In this document: positions 30,075 to 41,053 of the stretch, piece by piece
Layout of the letters: the number at the start of each line of letters is the position of its first letter
How positions within the stretch are numbered: the stretch's first letter is position 1
NCBI RefSeq assembly: GCF_003265225.1
Contig: NZ_CP022013.1
Location: 124,001 to 188,000 of the forward strand
Length of the DNA: 64,000 nt
Direction: 5' to 3'
Source: Mergibacter septicus
GTDB lineage: Bacteria; Pseudomonadota; Gammaproteobacteria; Enterobacterales; Pasteurellaceae
Program-made: the position numbers and the translations under genes
The notes under the pieces: generated by a model
Databases searched by the model: none
Told to the model about the DNA's origin: nothing
Seen by the model: the letters and a program-made list of their open reading frames with translations, nothing else

Positions 30075-30569
30075 TTAGCGTAAAGAGATTTTACGGCGTA
30101 TTCCTCTTAAAATTAAGAAAACCCACGGCCAAACAGAACCACTGACGATTGAGCCTATTAATTCTTGAGAGTGAAATTTGGCATTATGTACAAATAATTC
30201 AACTAGAAATAAGCCAAAACGAATGACAGCAATAAATAAGATGACTAGCAAACTTTGTTGCCATAAAGATAAATTTCTGAGGATTAAATAGTTATTATGG
30301 GTTGCGAGGAGATAGACAAAAACAGATAAAATCAGTGCGTGAAGCCCTAATAAGGAACCAGAAACCAGATCCCAGCTTAAACCAAGGAGAAATGCTGTAC
30401 CGATATTTACTTTGTTAGGTATAGCCATAACCCAATACATTAACACCATAATTAACCACGCTGGGCGGTAGCCTTGTAATTCGACTGGCCAAGGAAAAAC
30501 TTCACAAACTAAAGCAAGAAGGAAGGTTAAAAATACCACAAAATATTGAAAGAGAGAGTGAATTTTCAT
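30075..30569 (-). CDS. mreD: Rod shape-determining protein MreD
   Basis: 164-residue inner-membrane protein with about five TM helices. Third gene of mreBCD, overlapping mreC by 4 bp. Part of the elongasome, which guides peptidoglycan synthesis along the cell cylinder. Confidence 0.94.
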   Translation of the reverse strand: MKIHSLFQYFVVFLTFLLALVCEVFPWPVELQGYRPAWLIMVLMYWVMAIPNKVNIGTAFLLGLSWDLVSGSLLGLHALILSVFVYLLATHNNYLILRNLSLWQQSLLVILFIAVIRFGLFLVELFVHNAKFHSQELIGSIVSGSVWPWVFLILRGIRRKISLR

Positions 30570-31648
30570 TGTATTTTTGTCCCTTTGAGTTGAGATTTTG
30601 GTGCTAGCGGTGTAGCAATTTCTTCTGGGGTATCATCTTGGCTGTCATTAATTGGATTTTCATTGAGTAAAGGGATATTTTGTAGATTTTCTTCAATGTT
30701 ATCAATCTCTGCTTCACTATTTTGTAAGTTAAGTGGCTGTTTGGTATCAATCTTAGGTTTAGATAAACGTTGTTTGACGGCTTCTCTAACCGCTTGAGGA
30801 GAGAGAGTACCAGCTTGATGTAATTCTTCGTTGGTTGGCCATAAAAGCAGTAAATAGCGTAACCGATCGAGAGAAGCGAGTGGTTTGGCTGTAATGGTTG
30901 CAAAATAGTTATTATTATTTCGGCTGATCTTATCAACTATTGCAACTGGATAGCCTTCAGGGTAACGTCCCCCTAAGCCTGAAGTAACGAGGAGATCGCC
31001 TTGTTTTACATCAATTGTACGAGGGACATTATCTAAAGTTAATTCATCATAACGTCCAGTACCTGATGCAATAAGACGAACGTCATTGCGTAATATTTGT
31101 AGTGGAATAGAGCTACTGCTGTCAGTTATTAGTAGCACACGGGCAGAGTGTAACCCTACCGCAATGATTTGCCCAACAATGCCTTTTTCATCAATAATAG
31201 GTTGACCAATATAAGCACCGTCTTTTTCACCTTGATTAATTACGACTTGCAGACGATAAGGGTCGGTATCCGCTGAGAGGACTTCTGCCACTTTTTTATA
31301 TTCATCTTGGCGTAGGGGCGAATTTAATAACAGGCGTAAGCGTTGATTTTCAACTTTCAGTTGATCAAGCAACAATAAATCCGCATTTTTTTCTCTTAGT
31401 TGATCTTTCAATACTTTGTTTTCAATTTGTAGTTTTGTGGTATCTACAAGATTTTCTGAAACGCTATCAAGTAAAGTACTGGGGGTATTTGCTAGATAGT
31501 ATATACTACCAGCAGCAGTTTCAAAGAAAGAACGGACTTTGCCTAGAGTAGGGTTTTGTTCATCAGTGAAGATGAGTGCCATTGATAGAAAAACAGCAAT
31601 AACTAGCCTTATGCCTAATGGTGGTGGACGATTAAAAATTGGTTTCAT
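30566..31648 (-). CDS. mreC: Rod shape-determining protein MreC
   Basis: Periplasmic elongasome scaffold with one N-terminal TM (residues about 10-30), a coiled coil (ENKVLKDQLREKNADLLLLDQ) and the two beta barrels. I start at the ATG at 31648 (MKPIFNRPPPLGIRL), preceded by GGTGGA; the longer ORF adds 25 atypical residues. 360 residues, like E. coli MreC. The C-terminal 60 residues are a Q/N/E-rich tail. Confidence 0.94.
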   Translation of the reverse strand: MKPIFNRPPPLGIRLVIAVFLSMALIFTDEQNPTLGKVRSFFETAAGSIYYLANTPSTLLDSVSENLVDTTKLQIENKVLKDQLREKNADLLLLDQLKVENQRLRLLLNSPLRQDEYKKVAEVLSADTDPYRLQVVINQGEKDGAYIGQPIIDEKGIVGQIIAVGLHSARVLLITDSSSSIPLQILRNDVRLIASGTGRYDELTLDNVPRTIDVKQGDLLVTSGLGGRYPEGYPVAIVDKISRNNNNYFATITAKPLASLDRLRYLLLLWPTNEELHQAGTLSPQAVREAVKQRLSKPKIDTKQPLNLQNSEAEIDNIEENLQNIPLLNENPINDSQDDTPEEIATPLAPKSQLKGTKIQ

Positions 31649-31799
31649 CGTATCCACCAACTGGCTTGATTTGAGTGAAGTAAAAAGTGTGAAAAGTGTT
31701 TTCAGTGGTAGTGTTACTACCACTGTATTGTGTTTGAAAATGAGGATTTTTTTGCGGTACTACAATACTTTTCACAGTTAACCCAGATTAAGACGAGGG

Positions 31800-32852
31800 T
31801 TAAAGATCATCGCTACAAATATCGTTACCATGGCGATCGATCATATCTAATGCTTCACCACCACCACGAGCAACACAAGTGAGAGGATCTTCAGCGATAA
31901 TAACTGGAACCCCTGATTCTTGTGAAAGTAGAATATCAATATTTTTCATTAATGCCCCACCTCCTGTTAGCACCATACCACGTTCAAAAATATCAGCGGC
32001 TAATTCAGGAGGGCATTGTTCTAGTGCTGTACGTACAGCAGCAACGATACCATTTAATGGTTGTTGAATTGCTTCTAATACATCTTTGGTATTGAGTGTG
32101 AAACTACGTGGGGCTCCTTCAGCTATATTATGACCGTGTACTTCCATTTCCATAATTTCATCGCCTTCTGCAATGTAAGCACAGCCTAATTCTTTTTTAA
32201 TGCGTTCTGCGGTGGTTTCTCCAATTGCTGAACCAAAAGTGCGACGTACATAAGCAATAATCGCTTCATCAAAACGATCTCCCCCAATACGTACAGAGGA
32301 AGAATAAACTACACCATTGAGAGAAATAACGGCAACTTCGGTGGTACCTCCTCCAATATCAATAACCATTGAGGCAATAGGTTCAGAAACGGGTAAGCCC
32401 GCACCAATTGCAGCAGCCATTGGTTCTTCAATTAAATAAACTTCTCTTGCACCAGCACCATAAGCAGATTCTTTGATAGCTCGACGTTCAACTTGAGTTG
32501 CACCAGCGGGTACACAAACTAAAACTCGAGGGCTTGGACGAATGAAATTATTTTTATGTACTTGTTTAATGAAATATTGCAACATTTTTTCTGTAACAAA
32601 AAAGTCTGCAATAACACCGTCTTTCATTGGTCGGATTGCAACAATGCTTTTAGGGGTTCGACCTAACATCATTTTTGCTTCTTGCCCAACAGAGGCGATA
32701 CTTTTTAATGCTCCACTACGGTCTTGACGTATTGCGACAACAGAAGGTTCATCAAGTACAATACCTTTTCCTTTAACATAGATTAGGGTATTCGCTGTAC
32801 CGAGATCGATTGAAAGGTCATTTGAAAAAAGGCCACGAATTTTCTTAAACAT
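31800..32852 (-). CDS. mreB: Actin-like protein MreB
   Basis: Bacterial actin that organises cell-wall elongation. Start at the ATG at 32852 ([20 protein letters not shown]), with AGGTGAG 10 nt upstream; the GTG at 32867 is less likely. Phosphate-1 motif [13 protein letters not shown], phosphate-2 [14 protein letters not shown], adenosine motif [13 protein letters not shown]. 350 residues. Confidence 0.97.
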   Translation of the reverse strand: MFKKIRGLFSNDLSIDLGTANTLIYVKGKGIVLDEPSVVAIRQDRSGALKSIASVGQEAKMMLGRTPKSIVAIRPMKDGVIADFFVTEKMLQYFIKQVHKNNFIRPSPRVLVCVPAGATQVERRAIKESAYGAGAREVYLIEEPMAAAIGAGLPVSEPIASMVIDIGGGTTEVAVISLNGVVYSSSVRIGGDRFDEAIIAYVRRTFGSAIGETTAERIKKELGCAYIAEGDEIMEMEVHGHNIAEGAPRSFTLNTKDVLEAIQQPLNGIVAAVRTALEQCPPELAADIFERGMVLTGGGALMKNIDILLSQESGVPVIIAEDPLTCVARGGGEALDMIDRHGNDICSDDL

Positions 32853-33005
32853 AATAGTGCTGCTCACCTAGGTTGAATACTGTTCAATTTAATATTTGAA
32901 TTTTAGCCAAAAAATTTGGCTAAATTTATCAAAAAAATTGCCTTTTTAACAGTAAAGAAACGGCTTTTTTCTTGAATTTACTCGAAAGAGGGAGAACAGA
33001 GAGAA

Positions 33006-33031
33006 AAAAGGCGAGGTATATCTCGCCTTTT
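33006..33031 (-). terminator. Terminator of the acrAB operon
   Basis: AAAAGGCGAG / CTCGCCTTTT with a 6-base loop; on the minus strand it runs into TTTTTTCTC. It lies 26 bp after the RND pump stop. Confidence 0.9.
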
Positions 33032-33056
33032 CGTATTATTTAATCAGAAGGTTAGC

Positions 33057-36000
33057 TTATTTACTGCCATCTTCAAGGGGTGTTTTTTCTATAAATTCTG
33101 GTAATGGTTTATGTTCACTTGCAAGCATTTCATAAATTACTGGCAAGATTAATAACGTAAATAAGGTACCAATTGCCAAGCCAGCAACAATGACTACTCC
33201 AATACTGAAGCGAGATACTGCACCAGCCCCTGTGGCATAAAGCATAGGAATAAGACCCGCAATCATTGCAGCGGTTGTCATTAAAATTGGACGTAAACGA
33301 ATTACCGCTGCATGGAAGATGGCTTCACGGCGATTTTGCCCATAATGGAGTTGTTGTTCTTTCGCAACTTCACACATCAGAATACCGTGTTTGGTAATTA
33401 AGCCTACGAGGGTGATTAAGCCTACTTGTGAGTAAATGTTTAAGGTACTTCCTGTTACACCGAAGAAAGCGAGTAGATTAAGAACAAGTAAAGCACCACT
33501 GACAGCTAATGGAACAGCAATAATAATCACCATTGGATCACGGAAGGATTCAAATTGGATTGCAAGCACTAAGAAAATTACGATAACTGCTAATGCAAAG
33601 GTAATGGTTAGGCTATTTCCTTCTTGTACAAATTGACGAGATTCGCCTTTGAAGTCAAAGTTATAGCCTTTTGGTAATAAGGTATTAGCCGTATTTTCAA
33701 ACCAGTGAACCGCATCACCCACTGAGCTTCCCGGTGCAGGAATAGCGCTTATAACCGCAGAATTTAGCTGATTAAAACGGTTTAAAGAGGAGGGTTGCAC
33801 TGTTAATTTCATTGTAATCAGGTTACCAAGTGGAACTGGTGTACCATTTGCAGCAATAACATAGAATTTATCTAGATCGTTTGGATTAAGGCGTAAATCT
33901 CTCGGTACTTGTGAGATCAATTTGTATGAGCGACCATCGATCCCAGCCCAAGAAATCGTACCACCTGAGAGGTAACTACCTAGGACGGTACTGATTTGTT
34001 GCATATCAATACCATAGGTACCTGCTTTTTCTTTATCCACTGTAATTTCCATTTGTGGAGTATTAAATTTTAGATCTAAGCTGTTAAAGACAAATTTCCC
34101 CGATTTTTGTGCTTTTTCTAACACTTGTTGTGCAATATCGGCTAATTTAGCTGGATTGTCTGCCGTAGTGATAACAAAAGCGACTGGCGTACCTTGTTCA
34201 CCCGTATCAATCGGTGAAAAACCAAAGCCATTGATATTCGCTTCAGGAATATTTTTGGCTGCTTTATTTAGTATATCTGTAATTTCAGCTTGGCTACGAT
34301 TTCGTTTACTCCAATCCACTAAGGTGGCGATAACTAAAGATTTATTAGTACTAGGTACACCAGAGAGTACCAGTGAAAACTCTACTTCAGGTATTGTTTT
34401 CAATATTTTATTGTATTCTTGCATCGCTTCTTGGATATAGTCCACATTCGTATTTTCAGGTCCAGAACCTAAAGATAAGATCGCTCCTTGGTCTTCTTGT
34501 GGGATTAATTCACTTGAGAGATCTTTGATTAGAAACGGTAAGCTACAAAAGATCAGTAATGAAAAGGTTAAGACTGATTTTTTATTATTGAGCATAATAG
34601 TTAACACTTTGCTGTAAAAATTAGTAACTTTTGTTAAGCTATTTTCAATAATAGTTTCAAATTTTGTTGGGTTAGCGTGAGGTTTGAGTAGTTTACTACA
34701 CATCATCGGCGATAGAGTTAGAGCAATAATCCCAGAGATAAAGACAGCCCCTGCAAGTGTTAAGGCAAATTCTTTAAATAATGCCCCTGTGATTCCACCA
34801 ATGAGTCCCATCGGTGCGTAAACAGCACAAAGCGCTATTGTCATTGAAATAACGGGAACGGCAATTTCTCGTGTGCCGATAATCGCTGCTCTAAATGGGG
34901 TTTCACCTTCTTTAATATGGCGGTCAACATTTTCTAATACGACAATAGCATCATCAACTACTAAACCAATCGCAAGGATGATAGCGAGTAAAGTCATTAA
35001 GTTGATTGAAAAATCAAAAAGTTGTAAGAGTAATACCACCCCGATAAGTGAAATTGGAATAGTAATAATAGGCACAATAACCGCACGTAATGATCCTAAA
35101 AAGAGTGTGATCACTACTAATACAATGACCGTTGCTTCAACAATTGTTTTGATAACATCGTGGATAGAGCTATTGATAGCGATTGTTTTATCATATAGCA
35201 CTTTAGCATCGATATCAGCAGGTAAATTTTTGACGATATTATCAAAAAGAGGGTAGATATTTTTAACTACGGTTAAAGGATTTGCATCTGATGCAGGTTC
35301 TATTGAAACGATAACCGCATTTTCACCATTAGCAGTGGCACGAACATTATCGCTGGCTTTCCCGAGATCGACTTTTGCGATATCGCCTAAACGCACAAGG
35401 TTGCCATTTTGATTGCGAATAACTATATCACGTAATTCTTCGGCAGAACGAGCCGTGCCTTCTACTTTATTTTTATAAACAACATAGTAGCCATTAACAT
35501 TACCAGCAGCAGTTTGCACGTTATTGCGTGATAAAGCACCAATAACTTCGGTTGCGGATAATCCTTGAGCCGCCATCTTGGCAGGATCTAACCAGATGCG
35601 TAGTGCATAAGGTGAACCATAAACATCAACTTTAGCAATACCATTAATGGTATAGAATTGTGGTTTGATGACTCGTTCGATGTAATCTGTTACTTGGCTA
35701 GAATCAAGGGCATCAGAGGTAAATCCCATATACATAATACCTGAACCACCACTGGAGGAAGTAATGGTTGGATCTTCAATCCCTTTTGGTAAATCAGAAC
35801 GAACAGAGTTTACCTTTGCCAAAATATTTGCTAGTGCTTCATTTGGGTTGGTGTTTAGCTTCATCTTAACTGTAATTGTTGATGAGCTTTCCTGACTAGA
35901 TGAAGACATATAGTCAATATTATCAGCTTGAGCCACTGCTTCTTCAAGTTTAGACGTGATAAAGGCTTGAATCAGGTTTGCATCAGCACCGGGATAAACA

Positions 36001-36146
36001 GTGGTGATATTAATAACAGTGGTTACGAGTTTTGGATATTCTCGTACAGGTAATTTAGTGATCGCTTGTAATCCAAGGATAACTAACATTAAGCTAATAG
36101 AAATTGCCAATACTGGACGGCGAATAAAAATATCGGTAAATCGCAT
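33057..36146 (-). CDS. acrB: RND multidrug efflux pump inner-membrane subunit
   Basis: Proton-driven drug exporter, 1029 residues with 12 TM helices and two periplasmic porter loops. The N-terminus MRFTDIFIRRPVLAISISL and the body follow Haemophilus HI0895 closely. The proton-relay Asp pair is in GLVVDDAIVVLEN of TM4. It starts 15 bp after the adaptor gene with GGAGAG upstream. Confidence 0.95.
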   Translation of the reverse strand: MRFTDIFIRRPVLAISISLMLVILGLQAITKLPVREYPKLVTTVINITTVYPGADANLIQAFITSKLEEAVAQADNIDYMSSSSQESSSTITVKMKLNTNPNEALANILAKVNSVRSDLPKGIEDPTITSSSGGSGIMYMGFTSDALDSSQVTDYIERVIKPQFYTINGIAKVDVYGSPYALRIWLDPAKMAAQGLSATEVIGALSRNNVQTAAGNVNGYYVVYKNKVEGTARSAEELRDIVIRNQNGNLVRLGDIAKVDLGKASDNVRATANGENAVIVSIEPASDANPLTVVKNIYPLFDNIVKNLPADIDAKVLYDKTIAINSSIHDVIKTIVEATVIVLVVITLFLGSLRAVIVPIITIPISLIGVVLLLQLFDFSINLMTLLAIILAIGLVVDDAIVVLENVDRHIKEGETPFRAAIIGTREIAVPVISMTIALCAVYAPMGLIGGITGALFKEFALTLAGAVFISGIIALTLSPMMCSKLLKPHANPTKFETIIENSLTKVTNFYSKVLTIMLNNKKSVLTFSLLIFCSLPFLIKDLSSELIPQEDQGAILSLGSGPENTNVDYIQEAMQEYNKILKTIPEVEFSLVLSGVPSTNKSLVIATLVDWSKRNRSQAEITDILNKAAKNIPEANINGFGFSPIDTGEQGTPVAFVITTADNPAKLADIAQQVLEKAQKSGKFVFNSLDLKFNTPQMEITVDKEKAGTYGIDMQQISTVLGSYLSGGTISWAGIDGRSYKLISQVPRDLRLNPNDLDKFYVIAANGTPVPLGNLITMKLTVQPSSLNRFNQLNSAVISAIPAPGSSVGDAVHWFENTANTLLPKGYNFDFKGESRQFVQEGNSLTITFALAVIVIFLVLAIQFESFRDPMVIIIAVPLAVSGALLVLNLLAFFGVTGSTLNIYSQVGLITLVGLITKHGILMCEVAKEQQLHYGQNRREAIFHAAVIRLRPILMTTAAMIAGLIPMLYATGAGAVSRFSIGVVIVAGLAIGTLFTLLILPVIYEMLASEHKPLPEFIEKTPLEDGSK

Positions 36147-36161
36147 TGTTTTGCTCTCCGT

Positions 36162-37355
36162 TTAGTAATTGGAAGTCTCAGCTGGTACGTTAGCACCAAT
36201 AATTGGTTTATCTATGACTTCAACATAAGTACCATTACTTACATTTTGTAATCCCCCTGTGAGGAAGTAACTACCAGCGGTTAAGTGTTTATTTGCTTTT
36301 AATAAAGCATCGGTACCTCGCCGTTTAAGGGTTTCTACGCTAATTTGTTTTGCTTTAAAAAGGCGTGAAAGATTAACTTCTTGCTGGCTAAACAGTTGTT
36401 TTTCTTGTTCTGTTAACGGCTCAAGAATATACGCACTTTGTCCATACATATTGTAAGTAATACCAATTTGAGGAACGACAATTTGGTTATGTAAGGTTGG
36501 TAATTCAACTTGTAAGCGGGTGAACATTCCTGATAGAAGTTTATTTTCTGGATTATCAAAAGTGGCTTCTAGTTCAATTAACCCTGTATTGCGATTAATT
36601 GCAGGTTCAATCGCACTAACAGTCGCAACAAAGGTTTCATCTGGATAAATATCTGTGGTTGCCAGTACTTTTTGTCCTAATGCAAGTTTTGGTAATTCAT
36701 CTTGTGAAAGTGCAAAGGTAACTTTCATCGTACTGTGGTCTTCAATTCTGACCATTTCAGTACCTACATTGACATATTGCCCAACGTTAACCCGTACAAT
36801 CCCAGCAATACCATCAAAAGGTGCATAGATTTGGCGACGAGCAATACTGGCTTTTAAGGCTTCGATATTGGCGACTAATGATTGATAGTTTGCGGTAGCG
36901 TTATTTAGTTCAACTTGAGAAACACTTTTAGTTTTATACAGTGCTTGATAGCGTTGATAAATATTTTTAACGCTAGGCAGTTTTGCTTCAGAGGCTTGTA
37001 ATTGTGCTTTTTCGACACTGCTATCTAATTCAATTAACAGATCCCCTTTTTTGACTTGTTGTCCTGAAACGACATTAATTTTTTTTACCACTCCCGAGGC
37101 TTGAGAGCTAAGTACCGCACCTTGTTGTGGGCGAATTAAACCTGTACTACTTAAGGTTGGAGTCCAATCAGTTGGCTGAATTTGGATTGCTGTTACTTTA
37201 TAAACAGTAGGTGGTAAGTGGGCAAGATATTGGTTGATTTTATCTTGTTTAAACCACTGTAAAAACAGCACTCCTCCAAATGCAAGTAAAAATATGATTA
37301 GCACGACTTTCATCATAATATTTGATGATCTAGACGTTTCTTGCATTGCTTTCAT
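36162..37355 (-). CDS. acrA: RND efflux periplasmic adaptor (membrane fusion protein)
   Basis: 397 residues. N-terminal signal-anchor (KVVLIIFLLAFGGVLFLQWF), then lipoyl halves around a helical hairpin, and a beta barrel. No lipobox Cys is seen, so it is probably membrane-anchored rather than a lipoprotein. GGAG precedes the ATG. First gene of the acrAB operon; no acrR-like repressor is adjacent, unlike Haemophilus. The 287 bp upstream (37356-37642) show no further gene. Confidence 0.93.
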   Translation of the reverse strand: MKAMQETSRSSNIMMKVVLIIFLLAFGGVLFLQWFKQDKINQYLAHLPPTVYKVTAIQIQPTDWTPTLSSTGLIRPQQGAVLSSQASGVVKKINVVSGQQVKKGDLLIELDSSVEKAQLQASEAKLPSVKNIYQRYQALYKTKSVSQVELNNATANYQSLVANIEALKASIARRQIYAPFDGIAGIVRVNVGQYVNVGTEMVRIEDHSTMKVTFALSQDELPKLALGQKVLATTDIYPDETFVATVSAIEPAINRNTGLIELEATFDNPENKLLSGMFTRLQVELPTLHNQIVVPQIGITYNMYGQSAYILEPLTEQEKQLFSQQEVNLSRLFKAKQISVETLKRRGTDALLKANKHLTAGSYFLTGGLQNVSNGTYVEVIDKPIIGANVPAETSNY

Positions 37356-37642
37356 ATAAAAATCTCCATATAAAATAATCAGTTATTGTTATTTTAAGGT
37401 AAAATAAGGTTAATTATCGTAAGGTTTTGAGATACTAAAATCTGAACGTATTCTATCCTCTTAAATTAATAAGTCAATAAAGTAACTTGCGTGATAATTT
37501 AAAAATTTATCAAATAAGAGAATGTTCTAGGATTAATTAGCTTATTTATCAATCGGATAGTAATTTTATCGTAAAAATTGACTAGATATTGTTGGTTTTA
37601 TCGTTAAAGTATTCTTTTTCTCTTCTTTTTTCTGAATGAAGA

Positions 37643-40630
37643 TTAGCTCAAATAGCGTTGCCAAATTTGTTGAATAAATTGACGTTCAGCGACAAATTGT
37701 TGATCTGGAATAATTGCTTTTTTGTCATCTAAATTTAAGTGATGAATTTGATTGCGTAGTGCAATGTAGCTGGTTTTTAATCTTTCTCCTATATCTTGAG
37801 GTAAGATCTGATACTTCACCATATCATCAAAAATTCTGACATTATCAGACCACTGAGTTAAAGCGGGTTGTTGTGGGGCATAAGCAAGGACTAAATATTG
37901 GGCGATAAATTCAATATCGGTGATTCCACCTTTGTCTGTTTTAAGGTTAAAATAGCCAGATTGTGTATGGGGAAGATGTTGATACATTTTTTCTCGCATT
38001 TGGCGGACGTCATCTTTAAGTTGAGTTTGAGCTTGAGGGGAGGATAAAACGTGCTGGCGAATGTGATTAAATTGTTGTTGCATTGAAGGATCACCAAAAA
38101 TGGCTCTCGCTCGCACTAAAGCTTGTCGTTCCCAAGTCCATGCTTCATTATGTTGATAGTCATTAAAAGCTTTGACTGTACTCACGAGTAAACCTGCACT
38201 TCCTGAAGGGCGTAAACGCATATCAATTTCGTATAAAATACCAGAGCTTGTTTTGATATTAAAAATACTGATAATTTTTTGGGCAAGACGTAAATAGAAC
38301 TGACTGCTATCAATACTGCGTTTACCACCGATAGTTTGCCCTTGAGGTGGTGCATTATGCAGGAATACGAGATCTAAATCGGAATGATATCCCAACTCAA
38401 TACCACCTAATTTTCCATAGCCAATTACAAGAAAACCTTGTGGGTACAGGCTTGATTCTAAATGATCGGGCGTACCATAACGTTGAGTTAATTGTTGCCA
38501 CGCTAAGGTTACAACAACCTCAATAATCGCTTCTGCAAGATAAGTGAGATGATCACTAACTTTCATTACTGGTAATGCCCCTAGAATATCTGCACTAGCA
38601 ATCCTTAATTGGGTTGCTAATTTAAATTGCCGTAAGGTGTCGATATGATGTTCTTCATCATCTTGTGGTATTCGCATTAGATAGCGTTGTAATTCAGCTT
38701 TGTATTCGGTGAATGGTGGTGGATTGAGTAAGGTATAAGGGTTAAGTAATTCATCTAATAAAAGCGGATAACGTGCAATTTGTTCAGCAATAAAAGGGGA
38801 GGCGGAACAGAGTTTAAAGAGTAATGCTAGAGAGTTTGGATTTTCATAGAGTAGTTCTAAATAGGCAGTACGAGTTGCAATTTTTTCTAAAATATTAAAA
38901 ATGCGTGGAAGTAAAATACTCGCATTAGGTTGGATAAGTAGCTGATCTATTGTGGTTGGTATCAGCCGTTCTAATACATCTTTTCCCCTTACTCCGATTG
39001 ATTTTTTCAGCATAACTTGCCGAAATTGAATAAGCTCGGTTAATAATGTCTTTTGTTGCTCAGGATCGTTTAAATGAGGAATAGCTTGTAACAGTTTTTG
39101 CATATCGTCTAAATTAAAATCTACGCCAAAGAAATCTTGCCATTCAGACAGGCTAGGCTTAGTTTGTTCCTCTTTTTCACCGATCAGATGCTGAAAAATA
39201 TGGTGGACTTGTTGTTGTAGCTGGTGTAGATATTGATAAAAATCTTGCCAATTTTTGATCGGTAGCTTGATTAGTTGCTCTTGGTTATTTTTATTAAGAA
39301 TCTTAAAGGTTTGGCTTGCAATTACCAGTCGTGTTTGATCTAACGGATCGGTTGGTAGTAATTGCGTTTGTTTATCATCTATTGCTTGTAAGATATTTTC
39401 AATTCGTCTGAGAAAGAGATAAGCAAAATGGAGTTGTTGGCATTCTGCCTCAGTCAAAAGATTTAATGATGAGAGCTGTGGGAGTATGTTTAATAATGAT
39501 TGTTGTTGTAAATTTCTTTCTCGCCCACCACGAATGAGTTGAAAAATCTGTACAATAAATTCAATTTCTCTAATTCCACCTGTACCGAGTTTTATATTAT
39601 CAACAATCCCACGCCGCCGTACTTCAATCGTAATTTTTTGTTTCATTTCACGCAATGCTTGAATAGAACTAAAGTCTAGATAACGGCGATAGATAAAAGG
39701 GTGGAGTAATTGGCGAAGATAAGCTTGATGCGGATCATTGTCGTCTTGTCCTAGAATACGTGCTTTGATCATCGCATAACGTTCCCAATCTCGCCCTTGT
39801 TCTTGATAATAATCTTCCATTGCTGAAAAACTTAAAACTAAAGCCCCCGCTTCTCCAAAAGGACGGAGTCGCATATCGACTCGATAAACAAAACCATCAA
39901 TGGTAGATTGAGTTAATGCCTTAATGAGTTGTTGGGCGAGACGAGTAAAAAATTGGGCGTTATCAATCGAACGCCTTGCACCTTGGGTTTGCCCGTGTTC
40001 AGGATAGGTAAAAATCAGATCAATATCTGAAGAAAAATTGAGTTCAAAGCCACCTAATTTTCCCATTCCTAATATTAAGAGTGTCTGTTTTTCACCTTTT
40101 GTATTGACTGGTGTGCCTAGTTCTGAACAGAGTCTAGGATAAAGCCAATCTCTCGCTTCGATCACTAAGGCTTCAGCCAGTTCTGATAAATGCCTAAAGA
40201 CTTGTTCGACAGTCATTAAATTTAAACTTTGACAAAGGCTAAGTTTTGCCATTTCTTGATGACGAAAATGTCGTAGTATTGCATAGAAAGTTTGCTCTTG
40301 TTCAATACTCTTTAAATGGGAATGTAGCTGTTGACGATAAGGCGTGGACAATGGAATAGAATTCGCACTGGTTTTATCGTTACAAGCAAGCCAACATTCT
40401 GCAAAAAAAGCAGGAGATTTTTGCCAAAAATTAAGCACAAAATCTGACAAGTAGCTTGAAATTGTTATTGATTTTAATGGCTCGGGGTGTTGTGCAAGAG
40501 GTTGCTTGAGTAATTGCTGATAGGTTGCCTTTTCTGGAATTGAAAGAGAGTGAATTAATTCAGTTAATATTTCAATTTGGCGAGAGGATAGGTATAGATT
40601 TTTTAGGGAAATATCAGCAATATTCGTCAT
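37643..40630 (-). CDS. glnE: Bifunctional glutamine synthetase adenylyltransferase/deadenylase
   Basis: Adds AMP to and removes it from glutamine synthetase. Two nucleotidyltransferase domains are visible: N-terminal adenylyl-removing (GKLGGFELNFSSDIDLIF) and C-terminal adenylyl-transferring (GKLGGIELGYHSDLDLVFLH), each with its DxD. About 995 residues. The start is uncertain: the ATG at 40630 has a G-rich upstream, ATG 40642 has none, and a TTG at 40660 has AAGG. Confidence 0.95.
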   Translation of the reverse strand: MTNIADISLKNLYLSSRQIEILTELIHSLSIPEKATYQQLLKQPLAQHPEPLKSITISSYLSDFVLNFWQKSPAFFAECWLACNDKTSANSIPLSTPYRQQLHSHLKSIEQEQTFYAILRHFRHQEMAKLSLCQSLNLMTVEQVFRHLSELAEALVIEARDWLYPRLCSELGTPVNTKGEKQTLLILGMGKLGGFELNFSSDIDLIFTYPEHGQTQGARRSIDNAQFFTRLAQQLIKALTQSTIDGFVYRVDMRLRPFGEAGALVLSFSAMEDYYQEQGRDWERYAMIKARILGQDDNDPHQAYLRQLLHPFIYRRYLDFSSIQALREMKQKITIEVRRRGIVDNIKLGTGGIREIEFIVQIFQLIRGGRERNLQQQSLLNILPQLSSLNLLTEAECQQLHFAYLFLRRIENILQAIDDKQTQLLPTDPLDQTRLVIASQTFKILNKNNQEQLIKLPIKNWQDFYQYLHQLQQQVHHIFQHLIGEKEEQTKPSLSEWQDFFGVDFNLDDMQKLLQAIPHLNDPEQQKTLLTELIQFRQVMLKKSIGVRGKDVLERLIPTTIDQLLIQPNASILLPRIFNILEKIATRTAYLELLYENPNSLALLFKLCSASPFIAEQIARYPLLLDELLNPYTLLNPPPFTEYKAELQRYLMRIPQDDEEHHIDTLRQFKLATQLRIASADILGALPVMKVSDHLTYLAEAIIEVVVTLAWQQLTQRYGTPDHLESSLYPQGFLVIGYGKLGGIELGYHSDLDLVFLHNAPPQGQTIGGKRSIDSSQFYLRLAQKIISIFNIKTSSGILYEIDMRLRPSGSAGLLVSTVKAFNDYQHNEAWTWERQALVRARAIFGDPSMQQQFNHIRQHVLSSPQAQTQLKDDVRQMREKMYQHLPHTQSGYFNLKTDKGGITDIEFIAQYLVLAYAPQQPALTQWSDNVRIFDDMVKYQILPQDIGERLKTSYIALRNQIHHLNLDDKKAIIPDQQFVAERQFIQQIWQRYLS

Positions 40631-40748
40631 AGCAAGCCCCATCTGAGAAAAAATTATCAAATAACCTTATCATAAGGTGGTGATTTTGTGAATGCTATGG
40701 GTATGTATATATAAGAATACTAGAAAATGAAAAAAATTAGATATTAAG

Positions 40749-40824
40749 TGGTGGGCGATACCGGGTTCGAACCAGTGACCCCCTCCTTGTAAGGGAGGTG
40801 CTCTCCCAACTGAGCTAATCGCCC
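40749..40824 (-). tRNA. tRNA-Val (TAC), copy 3
   Basis: 76 nt cloverleaf: acceptor GGGCGAT / ATCGCCC, anticodon loop CTTACAA with anticodon TAC, T-arm GGTTCGAACCC, encoded CCA. Last of three identical tandem copies on this strand. Confidence 0.97.
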
Positions 40825-40862
40825 ACTTAATTTATTTGAGAGATAATCTTCTAATCAGAAAT

Positions 40863-40938
40863 TGGTGGGCGATACCGGGTTCGAACCAGTGACCCCCTCC
40901 TTGTAAGGGAGGTGCTCTCCCAACTGAGCTAATCGCCC
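40863..40938 (-). tRNA. tRNA-Val (TAC), copy 2
   Basis: Same 76-nt sequence with anticodon TAC and encoded CCA. Separated from the next copies by about 38 bp on each side, consistent with one polycistronic tRNA transcript. Confidence 0.97.
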
Positions 40939-40977
40939 AATTAATGATTAAGATTAACAGACGGTTACCTTAAGAAT

Positions 40978-41053
40978 TGGTGGGCGATACCGGGTTCGAA
41001 CCAGTGACCCCCTCCTTGTAAGGGAGGTGCTCTCCCAACTGAGCTAATCGCCC
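40978..41053 (-). tRNA. tRNA-Val (TAC), copy 1
   Basis: Same 76-nt sequence with anticodon TAC and encoded CCA. First in transcription order; its promoter should lie in 41054-41200, shared in the opposite direction with gltX. Confidence 0.97.

Noticed and set aside
34873-35256. Plus-strand ORF of 127 codons inside acrB.
   Set aside because: Antisense shadow of the RND pump TM4-6 region, with no ribosome binding site and a fully conserved gene on the other strand.
40749-41053. Three identical tandem tRNA-Val genes as a possible duplication artefact.
   Set aside because: Spacers between copies differ in sequence, and tandem tRNA-Val clusters are common; ordinary.
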